Positions 58,801-64,000 of a DNA stretch of 64,000 nucleotides are shown piece after piece. A program made the position numbers and the translations under genes. The DNA comes from Stutzerimonas urumqiensis (GTDB lineage: Bacteria; Pseudomonadota; Gammaproteobacteria; Pseudomonadales; Pseudomonadaceae), in the NCBI RefSeq assembly GCF_003640395.1, contig NZ_RBZQ01000010.1, forward strand, positions 95,826 through 159,825, in the 5' to 3' direction. Under the pieces are notes generated by a model, which was not told the origin of the DNA, made no database searches, and saw only the letters and a program-made list of their open reading frames with translations. Position 1 is the stretch's first letter, and the number at the start of each line of letters is the position of its first letter.

Positions 58801-59553
58801 TCATAACGCAATGCCTCGATGCCAGACCCGTTCGGTCGTCACGGTGTGGTACGGCGGTCGGTCCAGCGCGTAGGCCATGCTCATGGCGTCGAGCATGCTC
58901 CAGAGCACATCCAGCTTGAATTGCAGGATGTCGAGCATCCGCGCCTGCGACTCGGCCGTGCGGTAATGGGCCAGGGTGATGCGCAGCCCGTGTTCGACAT
59001 CCCGGCGCGCCTCGGTCAGGCGCTTGCGGAAATAGTCGTAGCCGGCCGGATCGATCCACGGGTAATGCTGCGGCCAGCTGTCCAGGCGCGACTGGTGAAT
59101 CTGCGGCGCGAACAGCTCGGTCAGCGAGCTGCTGGCCGCTTCCTGCCAGCTCGCACGCCGCGCGAAATTGACGTAGGCATCGACCGCGAACCGCACGCCA
59201 GGCAGGACCAGTTCCTGCGACAGCACCTGCTCGCGGTCCAGCCCGACTGCCTCGGCCAGCCGCAGCCACGCCTCGATGCCACCCTCCTCGCCCGGCGCCC
59301 CGTCGTGGTCGAGGATGCGCTGTACCCACTCGCGGCGCGCATCCCGGTCCGGACAGTTGGCCATGATGGCGGCGTCCTTGAGCGGGATGTTGACCTGGTA
59401 ATAGAAGCGGTTGGCCACCCACCCCTGGATCTGCTCGCGCGTGGCGCGGCCCTCGTACATGGCGCGGTGGTAGGGGTGGTGAATGTGGTAGTAGGCGCCC
59501 TTGGCTCGCAGGGCCGCCTCGAATTCGGCGGGCGTCATGGCGGTTGGGTTCAT
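58801..59553 (-). CDS. pqqC: Pyrroloquinoline-quinone synthase PqqC
   Basis: 250 residues, the expected length. Family stretches [36 protein letters not shown] and [22 protein letters not shown] C-terminal helix are present. A cofactor-less oxidase that performs the last ring closure and eight-electron oxidation of PQQ. GAGGA lies about 7 nt before the ATG at 59553. It is 39 bp ahead of pqqD. Confidence 0.96.
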   Translation of the reverse strand: MNPTAMTPAEFEAALRAKGAYYHIHHPYHRAMYEGRATREQIQGWVANRFYYQVNIPLKDAAIMANCPDRDARREWVQRILDHDGAPGEEGGIEAWLRLAEAVGLDREQVLSQELVLPGVRFAVDAYVNFARRASWQEAASSSLTELFAPQIHQSRLDSWPQHYPWIDPAGYDYFRKRLTEARRDVEHGLRITLAHYRTAESQARMLDILQFKLDVLWSMLDAMSMAYALDRPPYHTVTTERVWHRGIAL

Positions 59554-59596
59554 GCCGGGTCCTCGTGCGAGCGCATGGCGCCGCTGTCTGTGATCG

Positions 59597-60508
59597 CTAG
59601 AGCCGCAGGCTCATCCCGTCGAAGGCGACCTCGATGCCTCGGGCGTCGAGCTCGGCACGCTCGGGCGATTCCTCGTCGAGGATGGGGTTGGTGTTGTTGA
59701 TGTGGATGAGCACCTTGCGCCGCGCGGGCATGCCGTCGAGCAGCGCCAGCATGCCGTCCGGGCCGCTCTGGGCCAGGTGGCCCATCTCGCTGCCGAGCTT
59801 GTCGCCGACCTCGCAGACGCGCATCTCGTCGTCGCGCCAGAGCGTGCCGTCGACCAGCAGGCAATCGGCCCGCAGCATCGTCTCGCGCAGCCCCGGCGTC
59901 ACCTGGCCCAGGCCCGGCGCGTAGAACAGCGTGCCGCCGCTGCGGGTGTCTTCGATCAGCAGGCCGATGTTGTCGCCCGGATGGGGATCGTGACGATGCG
60001 GCGAATACGGCGGCGCGGCGCTGCGCAACGGCACGGGCGTGAAGCGCAGGCCCGGACAGCACGGCACCACGAAAGCGTGGTCGAGGGCGATCGGGTTCCA
60101 GCGCAGGCCGCCGTTCCAATGTTCCAACATGCGGAACAGAGGAAAACCAGTGCTGAGGTCTTCGTGCACCATGGCGGTACACCAGACATCGTGCGGACAG
60201 CCTTCGCGCAGGGTCAGCAGACCGGTGGTGTGGTCGATCTGGCTGTCCATCAGCACGATGGCGCCGATCGCCGTGTCGCGCAGGTGTCGCGCCGGTTGCA
60301 GCGCCGGAAAGCTTTCCAGCTGGGTTCGGATATCAGGCGAGGCATTGCAGAGGATCCAGTTCACGCCGTCGTCCGACAGCGCGATCGAAGACTGGGTGCG
60401 CGGCTGCGCCTTGAGCGTGCCCGCGCGGACGCCCCGGCAGTTGCGGCAATTGCAGTTCCACTGCGGGAACCCGCCGCCGGCTGCGGAGCCGAGAATCTGG
60501 ATGAACAT
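59597..60508 (-). CDS. pqqB: PQQ biosynthesis hydroxylase PqqB
   Basis: 303 residues with the metallo-beta-lactamase-like fold: [20 protein letters not shown] opens it, CNCRNCRG is a zinc-type cysteine cluster, and [16 protein letters not shown] is the metal-binding region. PqqB hydroxylates the tyrosine moiety of the PqqE product. The gene begins 46 bp after pqqA, across a GC-rich hairpin. Confidence 0.95.
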   Translation of the reverse strand: MFIQILGSAAGGGFPQWNCNCRNCRGVRAGTLKAQPRTQSSIALSDDGVNWILCNASPDIRTQLESFPALQPARHLRDTAIGAIVLMDSQIDHTTGLLTLREGCPHDVWCTAMVHEDLSTGFPLFRMLEHWNGGLRWNPIALDHAFVVPCCPGLRFTPVPLRSAAPPYSPHRHDPHPGDNIGLLIEDTRSGGTLFYAPGLGQVTPGLRETMLRADCLLVDGTLWRDDEMRVCEVGDKLGSEMGHLAQSGPDGMLALLDGMPARRKVLIHINNTNPILDEESPERAELDARGIEVAFDGMSLRL

Positions 60509-60526
60509 GGACAGGCCCCGGTTGAA

Positions 60527-60545
60527 GCCCCGGCCGGGCCGGGGC
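60527..60545 (-). other. GC-rich hairpin between pqqA and pqqB
   Basis: GCCCCGGCCGGGCCGGGGC is a near-perfect palindrome (stem 8-9 bp) without a T-run, 8 bp after the pqqA stop. Such a structure can keep pqqA mRNA more abundant than the enzyme mRNAs downstream, which suits a substrate peptide. Confidence 0.6.
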
Positions 60546-60553
60546 CGGGTGGA

Positions 60554-60625
60554 TCAGCGGTTCGCGAAGTACAGGGTGACTTCGAAGCCGATACGCAGGT
60601 CGGTGAAGGCGGGTTTGGTCCACAT
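60554..60625 (-). CDS. pqqA: PQQ precursor peptide PqqA
   Basis: A 23-residue peptide too short for routine ORF calling, beginning MWTKPAFTDLRIG and ending LYFANR. Glu15 and Tyr19 (in FEVTLYF) are the residues joined to form PQQ. It starts at an ATG (minus, 60625) with an AGAGGA-type ribosome site upstream and leads pqqBCDE and the peptidase. The sequence is the standard Pseudomonas PqqA. Confidence 0.97.
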   Translation of the reverse strand: MWTKPAFTDLRIGFEVTLYFANR

Positions 60626-60695
60626 GGCGCAGTCCTCTTGTTATCGCCGGAGCATTCCGGTGGTTGCAGTAAACACCCTGCGGCCGCCGCACCGA

Positions 60696-60747
60696 ACAGT
60701 ACTTTCGTATCGGTTACACCGAGACGGCCGTCCTGCATTGGTACTGT
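60696..60747. promoter_or_regulatory. Inverted repeat in the pqqA/regulator intergenic region
   Basis: ACAGTAC (60696-60702) and GTACTGT (60741-60747) are perfect 7-bp inverted halves, 38 bp apart, in the 264-bp divergent region. It could be an operator for the divergent activator. No clear -24/-12 promoter was found for pqqA. Confidence 0.35.
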
Positions 60748-60889
60748 GCGAAGCGGTCGAGTTGCATGCCGCCGGTCCGGTTGTCGGGTGCTGCGACCTG
60801 GCAAGTCGGTGGGCGCGCGTCGATACTGGCGACATCGCCACGCCGTGGGTAGAACAACAACAGCCGTCACCGACGGCACTGGAGACGCC

Positions 60890-62791
60890 ATGTCCCTGGC
60901 ACCGCCCGAACCGTCGCGCAGCGAACTGCTCGCCCTGATCGGCGACCGTTTCGTCGACCGCGCCGTTACCCCCGAGCCGCTCATCCTCCAATCCTGGTAC
61001 CGCAGCATCGCCGAACACGGGCTCGACCCCGATCGTCCCGTCGCCGCGCAGATCCTGCCGGCCGACCGGATTCGCCAGCATCAGGCCGAGCACGAGGATT
61101 ACCTGATGATCGCGCGCCAGGGGGTCAGTGGGCTGGCGCGCCGCGTGGCCGACGCCGGGTTCGCCGTGGTACTGAGCGATGCCGCGGGGGTTGCGCTCGA
61201 CGTGCGCCTGCCGCCGGCGGATCAGGCATTCAGCGGCTCGGGACTGGCGATCGGCGCCTGCTGGGATGAATCGGTGGCCGGCACCAACGGCATCGGCACG
61301 GCGTTGGCGGCCGGGAGCGCACTGACCATCCACCGGCAGGAGCACTTCCTGTCGCGCCACGCCCGGCTGAGCTGTTCGGTGGCCCCGCTGTTCGACTGCG
61401 ATGGCCGGCTCATGGGCTGCCTGAACGCCACGACCCTCGGCGCCAGCGGGCCGAAGGCGGCCCAATCCCTCACCTTGCAACTGGTCACGCTCTACGCGCG
61501 CATGATCGAGAACGCCCAGTTCCGACAGCGCTTCCGCGGCCAGGTGAGCCTCTCGGTCAAGCCGCGCGACCGCATCAGCGACCTGGCCAGCGAACGGTTG
61601 ATCGCCGTCGACGAGTCCGGTGCCATCATCGGCGCCAATCACGCCGCCTTCCGCGCCTACCGATCCCTCGGCCAGGCGCTGCTCGGCGCACCGATCGAAC
61701 GGCTGCTCGCCACCGATCTCGACGAACTGCTCGCACTCAGCGACGGCGGCACGCGCGGTGTGCGGATCATCGGTCCGCATGACGAAGGCCCGCTCGACAT
61801 TGGCCTCGAAGCCGCCCCTCGCCCCGTTTCGCGCCCGGCCGTCCGCCGCACCGCCACCGGCTCGCCCCGCCACCCGGACCTGGCGCAGCTCTGCGGCGAC
61901 GATCCCGGGCTGCGCAGGAACGTCGAGCGGGTGCGCCGGGTGCTGGACCGCGACATTCCCATCCTGCTGACCGGCGAAACCGGAAGCGGCAAGGAAGCCT
62001 TCGCACGGGCCATCCACGCTGCCAGCGCGCGCCGCCACGGCGCCTTCGTCGCGCTCAATTGCGCCGCGATCCCGGAGAGCCTGATCGAAAGCGAACTGTT
62101 CGGCTATCGCGGTGGCAGCTTTACCGGCGCCAACCGCAAGGGAATGAAAGGCAAGCTGGAACTGGCCAATGGCGGCACGCTGTTTCTGGACGAGATCGGC
62201 GACATGCCCGCGCACCTGCAAACGCGCCTACTGCGGGTACTGGCCGAGCGCGAACTCCTGCCGCTCGGCGCCGAGACGCCCGTACCGCTGAACGTGCAGG
62301 TGATTTCCGCCACCCACCAGGACCTCGACGGGATGATCGCCAACCGGCAGTTCCGGGAGGACCTCTTCTATCGCCTGAACGGCATGCGCCTGAGCCTGCC
62401 GCCGCTGCGTGAACGGCAGGACCTCGGTCTGCTGATCGAGCGCCTGCTGCACGCCGAGGACGCGAACTGCCGGCTGGCCGAGGGCGTGCTGGCGCGACTG
62501 GTCGGCTACCACTGGCCGGGGAATGTGCGGCAGCTTATCAATACGCTGCGCTATGCCGTGGCGCTGGCCGACGGCGGGCTGATCGACCACGACTGCCTGC
62601 CCGCCGAACTCGAGATGCGGCCTCCCGCCTCTTCCACGCCTACCGATCATGACGGCGAGCGGCTTCACGAGGCCTTGCGCCGAGCGAAATGGAACATCAG
62701 CGAGGTCGCCGCCGAGCTGGGCGTCGCGCGGTCGACGCTGTACCGGCGGGTGAAGAAGCACGGAATCGTGGCGCCGAATGCGGTGGGGTGA
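60890..62791 (+). CDS. Sigma-54-dependent AcoR-type transcriptional activator
   Basis: 633 residues from the ATG at 60890, with GGAGA just upstream; a much longer frame runs back to 59702 but that part is antisense to pqqB. A GAF-like domain (~65-220, with GACWDESVAGTNGIGTAL) and a PAS-like segment (~225-290) precede the AAA+ domain (~325-555): Walker A GETGSGKE, GSFTGA in place of GAFTGA, and LFLDEIGDMP. A Fis helix-turn-helix ends it (ISEVAAELGVARSTLYRRVK). It is divergent from pqqABCDE, so it may regulate PQQ synthesis or a PQQ-dependent dehydrogenase; the target is inferred. Confidence 0.88.
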   Translation: MSLAPPEPSRSELLALIGDRFVDRAVTPEPLILQSWYRSIAEHGLDPDRPVAAQILPADRIRQHQAEHEDYLMIARQGVSGLARRVADAGFAVVLSDAAGVALDVRLPPADQAFSGSGLAIGACWDESVAGTNGIGTALAAGSALTIHRQEHFLSRHARLSCSVAPLFDCDGRLMGCLNATTLGASGPKAAQSLTLQLVTLYARMIENAQFRQRFRGQVSLSVKPRDRISDLASERLIAVDESGAIIGANHAAFRAYRSLGQALLGAPIERLLATDLDELLALSDGGTRGVRIIGPHDEGPLDIGLEAAPRPVSRPAVRRTATGSPRHPDLAQLCGDDPGLRRNVERVRRVLDRDIPILLTGETGSGKEAFARAIHAASARRHGAFVALNCAAIPESLIESELFGYRGGSFTGANRKGMKGKLELANGGTLFLDEIGDMPAHLQTRLLRVLAERELLPLGAETPVPLNVQVISATHQDLDGMIANRQFREDLFYRLNGMRLSLPPLRERQDLGLLIERLLHAEDANCRLAEGVLARLVGYHWPGNVRQLINTLRYAVALADGGLIDHDCLPAELEMRPPASSTPTDHDGERLHEALRRAKWNISEVAAELGVARSTLYRRVKKHGIVAPNAVG

Positions 62792-62825
62792 GTTCGGGTA
62801 GCCCTTGTTCGGGCGTTTCAACGCG

Positions 62826-63242
62826 GCGCTTTCCTCGACCCGGCCTACAGGTTGCGCCTTGCACGGCGTAAAAGCTTTGCAGGTACGTAGGAGCCCGCTT
62901 GCGGGCGATGCTCTTGTTTTTTGGCTTTGCGGTCTGGGTTTCGGACGCCGCGCTTTCCTCGGCCCGGTCTACAGATTGCGCCTTGCACAGCGTGAAAGCT
63001 TTGCAGGTACGTAGGAGCCCGCTTGCGGGCGATGCTCTTGTCTTTTGGCTTCACGATCTGGCGTTTCGGACGCCGCGCTTTCCTCGGCCCGGTCTACAGA
63101 TTGCGCCTTGCACGGCGTAAAGGCTTTGCAGGTACGTAGGAGCCCGCTTGCGGGCGATGCTCTTGTTTTTTGGCTTTGCGGTCTGGGTTTCGGACGTCAC
63201 GCTTTCCTCGGCCCGGTCTACAGATTGCGCCTTGCACGGCGC
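62826..63242 (+). repeat. Tandem ~124-bp repeat with REP-like palindrome (3 full + 1 partial copy)
   Basis: Copies begin at 62826, 62950, 63075 and 63199 (spacing 124, 125, 124 bp) with GCGCTTTCCTCG-type starts, followed by TTGCGCCTTGCACGGCG and GCTTTGCAGGTAC. The first three each carry GTAGGAGCCCGCTTGCGGGC (62887-62906, 63011-63030, 63136-63155), a REP-type palindrome. The fourth stops at GCACGGCG (63242), before its REP. Copies differ by only a few bases. Confidence 0.88.
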
Positions 63243-63480
63243 CTCACTTTTTTTCAGTCGCGAAAAAAGTAAGCAAAAACGCTTGCCCCTGCATCCGGCC
63301 CCGGCTTCGCCAGGGTTCCCTCGCTCCGGCGCCGCTCCAGGGGCCCGCCACGAAGGGCCATCCATGGCCCTCGCGGCTCTCGCGGCATCCCTGCCGCTCG
63401 ACCCCTTTCACGACACCTGCGCTCGGCCTGCTGATGGGGCAGTGGTGTGGCCTGATGGTTTGGGTGGGAAAAGCCAGAAA
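63243..63480. repeat. Candidate dispersed intergenic repeat sequence
   Basis: Starts with a T/A-rich stretch (CACTTTTTTTCAGTCGCG and AAAAAAGTAAGCAAAAACGC) and continues as GC-rich sequence with several small dyads. The wording resembles intergenic sequence repeated in pseudomonad genomes, which I recall but cannot search. No ORF in it shows gene-like character. Confidence 0.4.
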
Positions 63481-63518
63481 GCGAAGCTGTTGTAATCTCG
63501 AACGTGAGACAACCGTAG

Positions 63519-63649
63519 GGTGCATTCGCGAAGCAATGCACCGGTTTCGCATCGGCGGCGGCGTCCCCGGCGGATTGTTCGCTTCGCTCCTGAATCCGCC
63601 CTACGTCTGTTGCCACCGTAGGGTGGAAAACCGCAACGCGTTTTCCACC
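63519..63649. repeat. Three successive GTAGGGTG-type hairpin repeats
   Basis: Inverted repeats at 63519-63542 (GGTGCATT... AATGCACC, an imperfect hairpin), 63569-63600 (GGCGGATT...AATCCGCC) and 63622-63649 (GGTGGAAAA...TTTTCCACC). Two are preceded by CCGTAGG, and the middle one is followed by CTACG. They look like one family of mobile intergenic hairpins with different arms. Confidence 0.6.
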
Positions 63650-63822
63650 ACTTGCACGGCGATGAAGCTTTTACCTGCCTGACCATATACCGGTGTCCAT
63701 CGCTCGGCTGGTACGACTTTCGATCTCGCCTTTTTTGCAAAAGGCACCCAACCATCAAGCCACTCGAACCACCCCCTTTCATCCGGCCGAACGCAGGCGT
63801 TGCGCAGGTGTTTGGGGCTCAA

Positions 63823-64000
63823 TGATTCTGGACACCCCGATAGGGCGCTAAGCTTCGCCCAGCCATACGGTGTTGTTTACATGACCAGAAGATCATTCAG
63901 TACAGATTTCAAACTCGAAGCAGCCAGCCTGGTGCTGGATCAGGGTTACTCGGTTCCCGAGGCCTGCAAGTCGATGGGTGTAGGCCCGACGGCATTGCGT
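63823..64000 (+). mobile_element. Left end of an IS3-family-like insertion sequence (continues past window)
   Basis: TGATTCTGGACACCCCGATA at 63823 has the TG start and GGACACC wording of IS3-family terminal repeats. It lies 58 bp before the transposase ATG at 63881, the normal distance. The right end, and any target duplication, fall outside the window. Confidence 0.7.
63881..64000 (+). CDS. IS3-family transposase OrfA (N-terminal 40 codons; truncated by window end)
   Basis: Opens at an ATG and reads MTRRSFSTDFKLEAASLVLD then QGYSVPEACKSMGVGPTALR without a stop to base 64000. It is the helix-turn-helix (transposase_8 / InsE-like) start of IS3-family OrfA, which binds the terminal repeats. 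Nothing can be said about an OrfB or the frameshift window. Position 58 bp inside the candidate IS end supports the call. Confidence 0.85.
   Translation, partial: MTRRSFSTDFKLEAASLVLDQGYSVPEACKSMGVGPTALR

Larger units (their letters stand above)
62792..63880. other. 1.1-kb gene-poor repeat region
   Basis: No credible gene between the activator and the IS reading frame. Short ORFs here simply follow the repeat period and encode low-quality sequence on both strands. The contents are listed separately: tandem repeat copies (62826-63242), a GC-rich stretch (63243-63480), three hairpin repeats (63519-63649) and the IS left end (63823 on). Confidence 0.7.

Noticed and set aside
59702..60889. Extension of the sigma-54 activator frame 396 codons upstream
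   Set aside because: This part is antisense to pqqB and pqqA and has no domain; the ATG at 60890 has a good ribosome site and starts the family alignment.
62826..63242. CRISPR array
   Set aside because: The period is ~124 bp and the whole unit is repeated without unique spacers; no cas genes nearby.
62805..63365. Short ORFs within the terminal repeats on both strands
   Set aside because: Their translations repeat with the 124-bp unit and have no gene features; the DNA repeat explains them.
63408..63822. Minus-strand ORFs between the repeat zone and the IS end
   Set aside because: They cross hairpin repeats and have no ribosome site or recognised domain.

Overview
The window is high-GC gammaproteobacterial chromosome, most likely Pseudomonas sensu lato and best matching the Stutzerimonas (P. 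stutzeri) group. The evidence is the OprI lipoprotein, an OprD-type porin, GacS, RelA with the EFDD signature, the lipA-lifO pair, a complete pqq operon, REP-type palindromes, and gene orders that from memory match several separate blocks of the P. aeruginosa map. Almost all of it is dense core genome. Only the last 1.2 kb looks accessory, with repeats and the start of an insertion sequence.

Layout. 1-9.4 kb: a transglutaminase-like membrane protein (cut by the window start) with its ATP-grasp partner, then pabB, thrH, cysH, cysB, a universal stress protein, a ketopantoate-reductase-like gene, a DAHP synthase and a small acetyltransferase. 9.4-19.5 kb: envelope and secretion genes (oprI, an L,D-transpeptidase, tesA divergent from an ABC exporter pair, greB, lipase lipA with foldase lifO, mltF). 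19.7-25.9 kb, minus strand: a DUF2058 gene, mazG, relA, rlmD, cysM. 26.1-28.9 kb: gacS. 28.9-32.9 kb: a two-gene DNA-repair operon (FAN1-type nuclease and an XPD/DinG-type helicase with an N-terminal RecB/Cas4-like nuclease motif set) behind a close match to a LexA box. 32.9-36.4 kb: a divergent zinc locus (ZnuD-like receptor and COG0523 GTPase) sharing a Zur-box-like palindrome. 36.7-47.5 kb: porin, rssB/rssC-type switch, PilZ protein, mlaA, queF, ABC exporter, fadE, and two tRNA genes (Gly-GCC, Glu-TTC). 47.7-55.3 kb: conserved small genes, a GST, an ATPase, glutathione peroxidase, alaA-type aminotransferase, htpX, tpm, then nasT preceded by what looks like a fragment of nasS. 55.4-62.8 kb: pqqABCDE plus a peptidase on the minus strand, divergent from a sigma-54 activator.

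62.8-64 kb has no credible gene until the end. It holds three full and one partial copy of a ~124-bp tandem repeat carrying a REP-like palindrome, a GC-rich intergenic stretch, three consecutive hairpin repeats, and the left end plus first 40 codons of an IS3-family-type element.

No CRISPR array, prophage or toxin-antitoxin system was seen. The best leads for follow-up are the LexA-box nuclease/helicase operon, the zinc locus, the truncated nasS beside an intact nasT, and the terminal repeat cluster. None is convincingly a wholly new system.
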